From: Clostridium_AB sp036639235
GTDB taxonomy: Bacteria > Bacillota > Clostridia > Clostridiales > Caloramatoraceae
Direction: 5' to 3'
Assembly: GCF_036639235.1 (NCBI RefSeq)
Contig: NZ_JAVWJB010000034.1
Coordinates: 1 to 20,958, forward strand
Length of the DNA stretch: 20,958 nucleotides
The stretch's first letter is position 1. Each line of letters starts with the position of its first letter. The notes under the pieces are model-generated. The model did no database searches. It was not told where the DNA came from and worked only from the letters and a program-made list of their open reading frames with translations. A program made the position numbers and the translations under genes. Below, one piece after another: positions 14,206-20,958 of this stretch.

Positions 14206-14418
14206 ATGAGAGAAGGAATTCATCCAAACTACAACAACGAATCAGTTGTTAAATGTGCTTGTGGTGAGTCTTTTACTACAGGTTCATGTAAAGATGAGCT
14301 TAAGGTAGAAGTATGTTCAAAGTGTCATCCATTCTTCACTGGAAAGCATAAGGTGCTTGATACTGGTGGAAGAATTGAGAAGTTCATGAAGAAATACAAC
14401 TTATCAGAAGAGAAATAA
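14206..14418 (+). CDS. rpmE: 50S ribosomal protein L31, zinc-binding type
   Basis: The 70-residue product matches bacterial L31: MREGIHPNY at the start, KCACGESFTTGS, then VEVCSKCHPFFTGK and a basic end. The four zinc-binding cysteines C17, C19, C37 and C40 are all present, so this is the C+ (zinc-holding) form. L31 bridges the two ribosomal subunits. An additional C28 is seen. The ATG at 14206 fits the family N-terminus and follows AAAGAGGTG; a GTG at 14197 inside that site would add three residues (M-E-R). The rho-rpmE order is common in clostridia. It has its own promoter, a long leader and a terminator, so it can be expressed alone. Confidence 0.97.
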   Translation: MREGIHPNYNNESVVKCACGESFTTGSCKDELKVEVCSKCHPFFTGKHKVLDTGGRIEKFMKKYNLSEEK

Positions 14419-14420
14419 TA

Positions 14421-14447
14421 AAGGGCCGGCATTACCGGTCTTTTTTT
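14421..14447 (+). terminator. Rho-independent terminator after rpmE
   Basis: GGCCGG (14424-14429) and CCGGTC (14435-14440) with flanking A-T/G-T pairs, loop CATTA, and seven T residues (14441-14447). One of the most GC-rich spots in the window. Confidence 0.88.
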
Positions 14448-14490
14448 ATATCTAAATTAGCTTATAAAGTTCAGAAAAAGGTGAATTAAG

Positions 14491-15078
14491 ATGAGTAAAT
14501 TATACTTTAGATATGGTGCAATGAACTGTGGTAAGTCTACTGCCTTAATTCAAGTTGCACATAATTATGAAGAAAGAGGCATGAATGTTATTGTTATAAA
14601 GCCTCAGGTAGACAGCAAAGGTAAAGATAGTATTGTTTCGAGAATAGGGGCCACTCGTAGGGTAGATAAGCTTATTGATGTGGACTTTAATATATATAAC
14701 TATGCATGTGGCTTAATAGAAAGGGATAAGAGACCTGATTGTATATTAGTAGATGAGGTACAATTTCTTAAGTCATGTCAGGTAGACCAGCTACTACATA
14801 TAGCAGTTAAGCTTAATATTCCAGTGGTATGCTATGGGCTTAGAACAGATTTTCAGATGAATGGATTTGAAGGAAGTACAAGGCTTCTACTAATAGCCCA
14901 CAGCATTGAGGAACTTAAGACTATATGTAGATGCGGCAAAAAAGCTACCCAAAATGCAAGACTTATTAATGGGGAATTTGTATTTGAAGGGGAGCAGATT
15001 GCTATAGATAGTTTTGATAAGGTTTCATACGAATCTGTATGTAGTGAATGCTATATTAAGATGAGGGGAATTCAATAA
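14491..15078 (+). CDS. tdk: Thymidine kinase, enterobacterial/lactobacillar-like type
   Basis: Phosphorylates thymidine to dTMP in nucleotide salvage. The 195-residue protein has a P-loop GAMNCGKS (9-16), catalytic E89 in LVDEVQFL, CYGLRTDF (114-121), and the lasso region ending in a zinc site: C146, C148, C184, C187. The sequence around the P-loop (LYF-x-YGAMNCGKSTALIQ and HNYEERGM) and GLRTDF resemble E. coli and lactic-acid-bacterial TdK. They differ from the usual Bacillus/Clostridium form, which starts with G-W-I/V-E-V, has a G-S/P-M-F/Y-S-G-K-S loop and AGLDQDF. This suggests a different TK1 lineage, possibly acquired. The ATG follows AAAGGTGA at normal distance. No good promoter is seen after the rpmE terminator. 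Confidence 0.93.
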   Translation: MSKLYFRYGAMNCGKSTALIQVAHNYEERGMNVIVIKPQVDSKGKDSIVSRIGATRRVDKLIDVDFNIYNYACGLIERDKRPDCILVDEVQFLKSCQVDQLLHIAVKLNIPVVCYGLRTDFQMNGFEGSTRLLLIAHSIEELKTICRCGKKATQNARLINGEFVFEGEQIAIDSFDKVSYESVCSECYIKMRGIQ

Positions 15079-15109
15079 TATCTATTTTATATTTATTGAG
15101 GAGAGGGTT

Positions 15110-16006
15110 ATGTCTAAAAAAACTAATATAGGCGGCCAGGCAGTTATAGAAGGTGTAATGATGAGGGGACCTAGCACTATGGCTGTAGCTGTACGCAGGG
15201 AAGATGGTACAATATACGTTAAAAAAGAAAACAAAACCCCTTTAGTTAAGAGGAATAAGTTTTTATCTCTACCTATTATAAGGGGAACAGTTGCATTAAT
15301 TGACTCCTTAATAACAGGCATGAAGACATTAACTGATTCTGCTGATATTGCAGAGGGGAATGAGCATAGAGTTGGTGAGAAAAAATCTACAAAGGATAAG
15401 TTAATACTTGGAGGAACTCTAGTATTATCATTTGGGATATCCCTACTATTCTTTGCACTTTTACCAACAGTGATAGCAGATCTTGCAAGGCATGTTACAG
15501 GAAGCACTATTATAATTAACTTATTTGAAGGTTTAATTAAGGTTGTTATATTCCTTTCTTATATATACTTTATAGGAAAACTTGAGGATATTAAGAGAAC
15601 CTTTATGTATCATGGTGCAGAACATAAAACCATATTCTGCTATGAAGCAGGGGAAGAACTTACAGTTGAGAATGTTAAAAAGTTTGGTAGACTTCATCCA
15701 AGATGCGGAACTAACTTTATGTTAACTGTTATAATAGTAGGAATTTTTGTGTTTTCAGTATTTGGTTGGCCAAACCTTACACAAAGAATTATACTTAGAA
15801 TTATACTGCTACCACTTATAGCTGGGATTTCATATGAAGTTATTAAGTGGCAGGGAGGGTGTGATTCAGCACTTTCAAGGATAATAGCGGTTCCAGGGCT
15901 TTGGCTACAAAACCTTACAACTAGGGAACCAGAGGATGAGCAGATTGAAGTTGCTATTAAAGCACTTGAAGCTGTTGTTAAAGAAGGAGAAGATGATAGA
16001 TGGTAA
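15110..16006 (+). CDS. yqhQ: DUF1385 family membrane protein (YqhQ-like)
   Basis: The 298-residue product opens with the family signature IGGQAVIEGVMMRGP (7-21). It has membrane helices near 98-121, 140-157, 203-220 and 228-245, and the conserved loop segments YHGAEHK (168-174) and RLHPRCGTNF (194-203), rich in His/Cys. The biochemical function of DUF1385 proteins is not settled; the conserved His, Glu and Cys suggest a metal or catalytic site at the membrane. The ATG follows GAGGAGAGGG. It overlaps prmC by seven bases (ATG inside the last codons), so the two are translationally coupled. The yqhQ-prmC-prfA order is common in clostridia. Confidence 0.9.
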   Translation: MSKKTNIGGQAVIEGVMMRGPSTMAVAVRREDGTIYVKKENKTPLVKRNKFLSLPIIRGTVALIDSLITGMKTLTDSADIAEGNEHRVGEKKSTKDKLILGGTLVLSFGISLLFFALLPTVIADLARHVTGSTIIINLFEGLIKVVIFLSYIYFIGKLEDIKRTFMYHGAEHKTIFCYEAGEELTVENVKKFGRLHPRCGTNFMLTVIIVGIFVFSVFGWPNLTQRIILRIILLPLIAGISYEVIKWQGGCDSALSRIIAVPGLWLQNLTTREPEDEQIEVAIKALEAVVKEGEDDRW

Positions 16007-16845
16007 AGTTATTTGAGGCTATTAAAGAAGGGGCAGATTCACTTGGTGACTCGAGTACTCCATTACTAGACTCTCAGCTTATAATGTGCCATGTACTTAA
16101 TGTTGATAGAAGCTATCTTTTTATGAATAGGGAAATTGAACTTAAGGAAAAAGACCTTAAAGTATTTACTTCCCTTATAAAAGAGAGACAAAAAGGGAAA
16201 CCTTTACAATATATAACTGGTTATCAGGAATTTATGGGACTTAACTTTAAGGTGGAAGAGGGTGTATTAATACCAAGATGCGATACTGAAACTTTAATTG
16301 AAGTTATACTTAATAAGATCCATGTTAAGGATCCTTTTAAGATAGCTGATGTTGGATGTGGAAGTGGAGCTATAAGCGTTACACTTGCTAAGATGATAGA
16401 GACAAGTATAGTGTATGCACTTGATATTATGGATACTCCACTTAAGATAACTAAGGAAAATGCTGAGCTTAACGGTGTAAGTGATAGGGTAACTATTCTA
16501 CGTTCAGATAAGCTTACAAGTCTACTAGACAGCACAGAGAAGCTTGACCTTATAGTATCTAACCCACCTTATATTAGAACCAAGGTTATAGATACTTTAA
16601 TGACGGAGGTTCGTGACTATGAGCCTATGTCAGCCCTTGATGGTGGAGATGATGGTCTTATATTCTATAGAGAGATTACCTCAGAGGCATTATGTCTTCT
16701 TAATGAGGGAGGATATCTTGCATATGAGATTGGACATGATCAGGGTGAGGACGTTAAACAAATTATGGAGTCAGCAGGATATTATGACGTAGAAGTTATT
16801 AAGGATCTTCCAGGACTTGATAGGGTAGTTATAGGTAGAAGATAG
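16000..16845 (+). CDS. prmC: Release factor glutamine N5-methyltransferase PrmC
   Basis: PrmC methylates the Gln of the GGQ motif in release factors RF1 and RF2, using S-adenosylmethionine. The 281-residue product has an N-terminal helical substrate domain (1-68, ending GKPLQYITGYQEFMGLNF). The Rossmann methyltransferase domain follows, with ADVGCGSGAISV (116-127) for SAM and the catalytic NPPY (188-191). The conserved IPRPDTE segment appears as IPRCDTE (91-97), a Pro-to-Cys change outside the active centre. The start overlaps yqhQ; GGAG at 15986-15989 gives a weak site ten bases upstream. Its substrate RF1 is coded by the next gene, a common arrangement. No terminator follows prmC. Confidence 0.95.
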   Translation: MVKLFEAIKEGADSLGDSSTPLLDSQLIMCHVLNVDRSYLFMNREIELKEKDLKVFTSLIKERQKGKPLQYITGYQEFMGLNFKVEEGVLIPRCDTETLIEVILNKIHVKDPFKIADVGCGSGAISVTLAKMIETSIVYALDIMDTPLKITKENAELNGVSDRVTILRSDKLTSLLDSTEKLDLIVSNPPYIRTKVIDTLMTEVRDYEPMSALDGGDDGLIFYREITSEALCLLNEGGYLAYEIGHDQGEDVKQIMESAGYYDVEVIKDLPGLDRVVIGRR

Positions 16846-16907
16846 GTTTTAAGAAATTTAAGAAATTACTTGTAATTACATAATAAGGTGTTTAAAATTA
16901 AAAATTA

Positions 16908-16916
16908 TGTTATAAT
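16908..16916 (+). promoter_or_regulatory. Extended -10 promoter of prfA
   Basis: TGTTATAAT at 16908-16916, a TGn extension on a perfect TATAAT. No -35 consensus at 17 bases. The string ATGTTATAAT is identical to that at the rpmE promoter. The start would be near 16923. Confidence 0.52.
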
Positions 16917-16951
16917 TAATAGTCGTAAACTTATAAATGGAGTGAGGAATT

Positions 16952-18019
16952 ATGTTAGATAAGTTAGATTTTATAGAAGAGAAATATGAAGAATTATCAG
17001 CTAAGATTAGTGACCCAGAAATAGTTGCAGATAGCAATCTATTCCAAAAACTATGTAAAGAGCATAGTTCACTTGAGGAAATAGTTCTTAAGTATAGAGA
17101 ATACAAAGATGCAGAGAGAAGAATTGCAGAAGATAAAGAAATGCTTCAAGATAAGCTAGATAGAGATATGAAGGAGCTTGTTGAAGAAGAACTTAAGGAG
17201 CTTGTTGTTTCTAAGCAAGTGCTTCAAGAAGAACTTCAACTACTACTACTACCTAAGGACCCTAATGACTCTAAGAACGTATTCGTTGAAATTAGAGGGG
17301 GAGCAGGTGGAGATGAAGCTGCTCTATTTGCTAGCGTTCTATTTAGAATGTACACAAGATATGCAGAAAGACAGGGCTGGAAAACAGAAATTATGTCAGC
17401 TAACGAAACTGGTATCGGTGGATTTAAGGAAGTTGTATTTATGATTAAGGGACATGGAGCTTATTCAAAGCTTAAGTACGAAAGTGGAGTACACAGAGTA
17501 CAAAGAGTTCCTGAAACAGAAACAAGTGGTAGAATCCATACTTCAACGGCGACTGTTGCAGTACTTCCTGAAGTTGAAGATGTAGAAGTACAGATCAACG
17601 CTAACGATATTAAGGTTGACGTATTTAGAGCATCAGGTAACGGTGGACAGTGCGTTAATACAACTGACTCAGCTGTTAGAATGACCCACCTTCCTACAGG
17701 AATTGTTGTTTCAATGCAGGATGAGAAGTCACAGATCAAGAATAGAGAGAAGGCTCTTAAGATTCTTAAGGCTAGAATATACGAAATGGAACTTGCTAAG
17801 CAGCAAAGTGAAATTGCTAAGGACAGAAAGAGTCAGGTAGGAACGGGAGATAGAAGTGAGAGAATTAGAACTTTCAACTATCCACAGGGAAGAATTACTG
17901 ACCATAGAATAGGACTTACTGTATACAGAATGGATGCATTCCTAGATGGAGATATAGATGAGGCTATTGATGGACTTATTACAGCAGATCAAGCAGAGAA
18001 GCTTAAGCAGTTAGGCTAA
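16952..18019 (+). CDS. prfA: Peptide chain release factor 1 (RF1)
   Basis: RF1 reads UAA and UAG and triggers peptide release. The 355-residue product has a long N-terminal coiled domain (1-105). The FVEIRGGAGGDEAALF segment (111-126) follows, then the stop-codon-reading P-x-T motif, here PET (187-189) in RVPETETSGRIHTST. The GGQ is at 231-233, Gln233 being the PrmC target. The PxT form and length identify RF1, not RF2 (SPF), and there is no programmed frameshift. The residue after GGQ is Cys, where E. coli RF1 has His. The ATG follows GGAGTGAGG. It has its own extended -10 promoter but can also be read from prmC. A strong terminator follows. Confidence 0.96.
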   Translation: MLDKLDFIEEKYEELSAKISDPEIVADSNLFQKLCKEHSSLEEIVLKYREYKDAERRIAEDKEMLQDKLDRDMKELVEEELKELVVSKQVLQEELQLLLLPKDPNDSKNVFVEIRGGAGGDEAALFASVLFRMYTRYAERQGWKTEIMSANETGIGGFKEVVFMIKGHGAYSKLKYESGVHRVQRVPETETSGRIHTSTATVAVLPEVEDVEVQINANDIKVDVFRASGNGGQCVNTTDSAVRMTHLPTGIVVSMQDEKSQIKNREKALKILKARIYEMELAKQQSEIAKDRKSQVGTGDRSERIRTFNYPQGRITDHRIGLTVYRMDAFLDGDIDEAIDGLITADQAEKLKQLG

Positions 18020-18026
18020 AATTTAT

Positions 18027-18060
18027 GCCCTCTAATCCAAATGGATAAGGGGGCTCTTTT
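18027..18060 (+). terminator. Rho-independent terminator after prfA
   Basis: GCCCTCTAATCC (18027-18038), loop AAAT, GGATAAGGGGGC (18043-18054): 11 of 12 pairs with one A-A mismatch, then TCTTTT. The next gene starts 18 bases later with no room for a promoter, so some read-through is likely. Confidence 0.8.
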
Positions 18061-18078
18061 GAATATAGGGAGGAAGTT

Positions 18079-18444
18079 ATGAAGGAATTCAAAGTAGATA
18101 GATTTGTGTATTTTCTTTTTCCTTTATTAATAGTTGGTATTATGATATTATACTTTTCTATGTTTTTTAAAGTAATGCCAACACACATTAACGCAATCAA
18201 CATAGCAATTGACATAATCCTGATTATGGTTTACCTGAGACTGTTTGTATACGATATAAATATAGATGGACTCGGGATTAACTTTAAAGGAGTTCTTAGA
18301 AAAAAAAGAATTTTAGTATCTGAGCTTAATGTTATGAAGCAGGGAGGAATACTTACCCTTATAAAATCAGAGAGGGGTAGGTTCTTTGTAATAACATTTA
18401 AGAGGGATAAGGAGTCTTTAAAGAATATGTTTAAGGATGTGTAA
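18079..18444 (+). CDS. Small two-helix membrane protein, uncharacterised
   Basis: Not recognised as a named family. The 121-residue product has two close membrane helices (about 10-31 and 38-58). A cytoplasmic strand-rich part follows (59-121; DINIDGLGINFKGVL, RKKRILVSELN, GGILTLIKSERGRFFVITF), which resembles a small PH-like or YdbS/YdbT-type membrane-anchored domain. It ends with a short helix. The ATG follows GGGAGGAAG at normal distance. The stop codon is two bases before the start of the next gene, which codes a protein of like plan. The pair may act together at the membrane (inference). Confidence 0.75.
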   Translation: MKEFKVDRFVYFLFPLLIVGIMILYFSMFFKVMPTHINAINIAIDIILIMVYLRLFVYDINIDGLGINFKGVLRKKRILVSELNVMKQGGILTLIKSERGRFFVITFKRDKESLKNMFKDV

Positions 18445-18446
18445 TA

Positions 18447-19073
18447 ATGGGAAGTGAAAATACATTAGGTATCAAAAAAACCTTAAAAAAGGAAAGTTTC
18501 AGTAGAAAGCGTGATATAGGAATAAGTATAGCCTTAATGATAATTATGGTTTACCTTGTTACTGTATTAAGTGGTGCAGGAATTCTAGAAGGGTTTGATT
18601 CTTATTTTTCATTTATTTATGTTATTGTTGTAGACTTTCTTCTACTACTTAACATTGTTAAGGTACTTTCAGAGGAGAAGATATCATTTGAGGTTGAAGG
18701 TGATAAACTTAAAATAGGTGGAGGATATATTGATAGTGGATATATTGTGCCTATGGACAGAATTCTTTATGTTGATGCTATAAGTGACAAAAGAGGAGAC
18801 TTTAATGTTCTTATTGTAACTAAAGCAGGTGGACGTAGAAAATACAAACCTCTAACAGAAAATGTAGTTAAGAAAAACACGTATCTTCGCTCAACTTATA
18901 GTGAGGTTAAACATCTATATGAAGATGAAAGTTTAAACTATCTTGAAATCAAAAAAAGCGGTTCAAGAAAGTATTATCTACTATACGCAATGTATAAGTC
19001 ACAATACAATATAAATTTTTCTAAGTCAGCTATAGAACACATTAAAAAGTTTATGGTTGAATATAAGCTTTAA
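18447..19073 (+). CDS. Two-helix membrane protein with C-terminal soluble domain, uncharacterised
   Basis: The 208-residue product repeats the plan of its upstream neighbour. It has a basic cytoplasmic N-terminus, two helices (about 24-43 and 53-73), and then a strand-rich region (KISFEVEGDKLKIGGGYI, YIVPMDRILYVDAIS, NVLIVTKAGGRRKY) and a helical tail (160-208) of mixed charge. The strand region again resembles a PH-like domain. The tail YLRSTYSEVKHLYEDE onward is longer than in the neighbour. There is no enzyme motif. The ATG is two bases after the upstream stop codon, with only a weak AAGGATG site, so it probably depends on translational coupling. Both genes lie between prfA and the ZIP gene, an order I recall from other clostridia. 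Confidence 0.75.
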   Translation: MGSENTLGIKKTLKKESFSRKRDIGISIALMIIMVYLVTVLSGAGILEGFDSYFSFIYVIVVDFLLLLNIVKVLSEEKISFEVEGDKLKIGGGYIDSGYIVPMDRILYVDAISDKRGDFNVLIVTKAGGRRKYKPLTENVVKKNTYLRSTYSEVKHLYEDESLNYLEIKKSGSRKYYLLYAMYKSQYNINFSKSAIEHIKKFMVEYKL

Positions 19074-19133
19074 AGAATATAATTCCTAGAATATAAATAG
19101 ATTAATACATATAAGTATTTTAGGAGATGTAAT

Positions 19134-19865
19134 TTGTTTAAGGTTTTAATAATTACCCTTATAGCAGGTGGAGTGTCCTTGTTTGGAACCCTTTTAGGAG
19201 GGATAATAGGAACACTTTTCAAAGGGAAGAATAACGCAATTATATCAAGTATAATGTCAATAGCAGCAGGGCTTATGATTTCTGTTGTTACATTTGATCT
19301 TATACCTGAGGCAATACATATGGGTGGTATTAATCAGGCTCTTATAGGAATAGTTATTGGAGTTGCTTTCGTAAGCCTAGTTGATATATTTTTACCATCT
19401 ACTGACTTTATTAAGTCTAAGGGAAGTCACATAAAAACATCAATACTTCTTGCAATATCACTTGCAGCACATAATTTTCCTGAGGGAATTGCTATAGGCT
19501 CTTCCTTTGCAGCAGGTCAAAGTCTTGGTATAGGACTTTGTATTGTTATAGGACTTCATGACATACCAGAGGGTGCAACAGTTGCAGCACCACTACTTAG
19601 AAGTTCTATGGGAAGAGGTAAGATACTTCTATTAACTGCATTAACCGCACTACCTACAGCGGTAGGAGGAATGTGTGGTGCGCTTATAGCAGATGTATCA
19701 AGAATGTTTATATCAATTTCCCTAGGGTTTGCTGGGGGGACAATGCTTTACATAGTTTGTGGAGAATTAATCCCAGAAAGCAAAAATCTATTTAAAGGAG
19801 TTTTCTCAACAATATCAGTAATTATTGGTGTAATACTAGGGCTTATTATTACTACTATTGTTTAA
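19134..19865 (+). CDS. ZIP family divalent metal transporter (ZupT/GufA-like)
   Basis: The 243-residue product is almost all membrane helices (about eight), with a short His-poor loop. It has the two ZIP metal-site motifs: HNFPEG (113-118) on helix four and HDIPEG (142-147) on helix five. This places it in the GufA/ZupT branch, which takes up zinc and sometimes iron, manganese or other divalent metals. FDLIPEA (54-60) and ELIPES near the end are also typical. The start is TTG at 19134 with AGGAG (19122-19126) seven bases upstream. The 60-base gap before it shows no clear promoter or terminator. sua5 follows after 19 bases, so it is likely co-transcribed. No metal-regulator site was recognised. 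Confidence 0.93.
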   Translation: MFKVLIITLIAGGVSLFGTLLGGIIGTLFKGKNNAIISSIMSIAAGLMISVVTFDLIPEAIHMGGINQALIGIVIGVAFVSLVDIFLPSTDFIKSKGSHIKTSILLAISLAAHNFPEGIAIGSSFAAGQSLGIGLCIVIGLHDIPEGATVAAPLLRSSMGRGKILLLTALTALPTAVGGMCGALIADVSRMFISISLGFAGGTMLYIVCGELIPESKNLFKGVFSTISVIIGVILGLIITTIV

Positions 19866-19884
19866 GGGAACTTAGGAGGAGAAA

Positions 19885-20940
19885 ATGGATACTAAGGTTT
19901 ATTATATAAGTAAGGATGAATCTGTTATTAAGGAAGCAGCAAACTGCATAAAGGCAGGAAACACTGTTGTATTCCCAACGGAAACAGTATATGGGCTGGG
20001 AGCAAATGCCTTAGACAAGGATGCCTGTGATAAGATATTTAAGGCTAAGGGAAGACCACAGGACAACCCACTTATTGTCCATGTTGCTGATAAGGATATA
20101 AGTGAATATGTTAGCGAGGTTCCTTTTAGTGCTAAGAAGTTAATAGATAAGTTTTGGCCAGGGCCATTAACTATAATACTTCCTAAGAAGGATATAATAC
20201 CTATGGAAGTAACAGCGGGACTTAGTAGCGTTGCTATAAGAATGCCCCTTGCTAAAATAGCAAGAGATATAATTAGAGAGTCAGGAGTCCCAATAGCTGC
20301 ACCTTCAGCTAATTTATCAGGTAAGCCATCACCTACTACAGTAGAACACTGTATTCGTGATCTATCAGGTAGAGTTAGTATGATTATAGGTGGAGATGTT
20401 TCAGAGTGTGGACTTGAATCAACAGTAGTTGAAGTGGCTTCTGATAAGGTAATTATACTTAGACCAGGTGCTATTACACTTGAGATGATAGAAGAAATGG
20501 GACTTAATGTTGAGATTGACCCGGCTATTATGAAGACTTTAGAGGGGGTTGCACCAAGATCTCCAGGAATGAAGTATAGACACTATGCACCGGAATCAGA
20601 AATGGAGATAGTTATGGGAGATTCTAAAGACGTTGTAGATTATATTAACTGTAACACTTTAAAGTTAACAAATAGTGGTAAGAAGGTAATGGTTATATCT
20701 ACAGCTGAGAATCTAGATAAGTATAGTAGTGAATATGTTCTTAATATAGGTTCAAGAGATAACCTATCAGAGGTTGCATCAAGATTATTTGATGTACTTA
20801 GAGAATGTGATAAGGTTGGAGTAGATGTTATATATAGTGAAGGATTTAGTGATGAGGGAGTAGGTATGGCTGTTATGAATAGACTTCGTAAAGCTGCATC
20901 TCATAGAATAACTAACCTTAAAAACGTTAATAATAAATAA
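19885..20940 (+). CDS. sua5: L-threonylcarbamoyladenylate synthase, Sua5 type (two-domain)
   Basis: Makes threonylcarbamoyl-AMP from threonine, bicarbonate and ATP, the first step of the t6A37 tRNA modification for ANN-reading tRNAs. The 351-residue product has the YrdC/TsaC domain (about 10-195). Its motifs are FPTETVYGLGANA (30-42), KAKGRPQDNPL (53-63), WPGPLTIIL (91-99), PSANLSGKPSPT (140-151) and CGLESTVV (175-182). The Sua5 C-terminal domain follows (about 225-345), with APRSPGMKYRHYAP as the linker that closes over the active site. The length marks it as the long Sua5/YwlC form. The ATG follows TTAGGAGGA. It fits the translation-linked content of the block (prmC, prfA). The window ends 18 bases after its stop. 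Confidence 0.95.
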   Translation: MDTKVYYISKDESVIKEAANCIKAGNTVVFPTETVYGLGANALDKDACDKIFKAKGRPQDNPLIVHVADKDISEYVSEVPFSAKKLIDKFWPGPLTIILPKKDIIPMEVTAGLSSVAIRMPLAKIARDIIRESGVPIAAPSANLSGKPSPTTVEHCIRDLSGRVSMIIGGDVSECGLESTVVEVASDKVIILRPGAITLEMIEEMGLNVEIDPAIMKTLEGVAPRSPGMKYRHYAPESEMEIVMGDSKDVVDYINCNTLKLTNSGKKVMVISTAENLDKYSSEYVLNIGSRDNLSEVASRLFDVLRECDKVGVDVIYSEGFSDEGVGMAVMNRLRKAASHRITNLKNVNNK

Positions 20941-20958
20941 AAAAGGTTCAAGCTAAGC

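Noticed and set aside
1..20958. Defence islands, toxin-antitoxin pairs, prophage, transposons, CRISPR arrays, tRNA or rRNA genes
   Set aside because: Searched for by eye on both strands; none seen. The gene content is core chromosome.

Overview
The window reads as ordinary chromosome from a low-GC, endospore-forming Firmicute, most likely Clostridium or a close relative. The evidence is AT-rich DNA, strong purine-rich ribosome binding sites, TTG and GTG starts, spore genes (spoIIR, sleB-ypeB, a Ger(x)C tail) and the clostridial run rho, rpmE, tdk, yqhQ, prmC, prfA, ZIP transporter, Sua5. No phage, insertion sequence, CRISPR array, tRNA or rRNA was seen.

Layout. Positions 1-512 hold the 3' end of a Ger(x)C germination gene and its terminator. 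Positions 560-1331 hold spoIIR with a possible sigma-F promoter. Positions 1348-3727 hold a coiled-coil M23 murein hydrolase and ftsX as one unit; ftsE, which normally precedes ftsX, is absent. The unit converges on a minus-strand glycolipid glycosyltransferase gene (3715-4851) through a symmetric terminator. Positions 5107-7185 hold sleB-ypeB, the germination cortex-lytic pair. Glutamate racemase (7335-8138), a DUF1934 protein and a small cysteine-rich protein follow. Positions 9323-12150 form a central-carbon block: a transaldolase-family enzyme, a one-domain pyruvate-kinase-like protein, and class II fructose-1,6-bisphosphatase. A 428-base AT-rich gap leads into rho, then rpmE with a structured leader, tdk, yqhQ, prmC and prfA. 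The last block (18079-20940) holds two small membrane proteins of similar plan, a ZIP metal transporter and a Sua5-type threonylcarbamoyl-AMP synthase.

The genes cover cell-envelope building and remodelling (M23/FtsX, MurI, the glycosyltransferase), sporulation and germination (SpoIIR, SleB/YpeB, Ger(x)C), sugar-phosphate metabolism, and transcription/translation (Rho, L31, PrmC acting on RF1, Sua5 for t6A). Many genes have an in-frame start codon inside or next to the Shine-Dalgarno sequence; I moved those starts downstream to give normal spacing.

I see no clear new multi-gene system. The best second-look items are: ftsX next to an EnvC/PcsB-like hydrolase without ftsE; a truncated pyruvate-kinase paralog with altered cation-site and substrate-loop residues; the repeat-bearing rpmE leader; an inverted repeat that puts the rho ribosome binding site in a hairpin loop; an uncharacterised Cys-rich protein; the tandem two-helix membrane proteins after prfA; and terminators lying in front of co-directional genes that have no visible promoter of their own.
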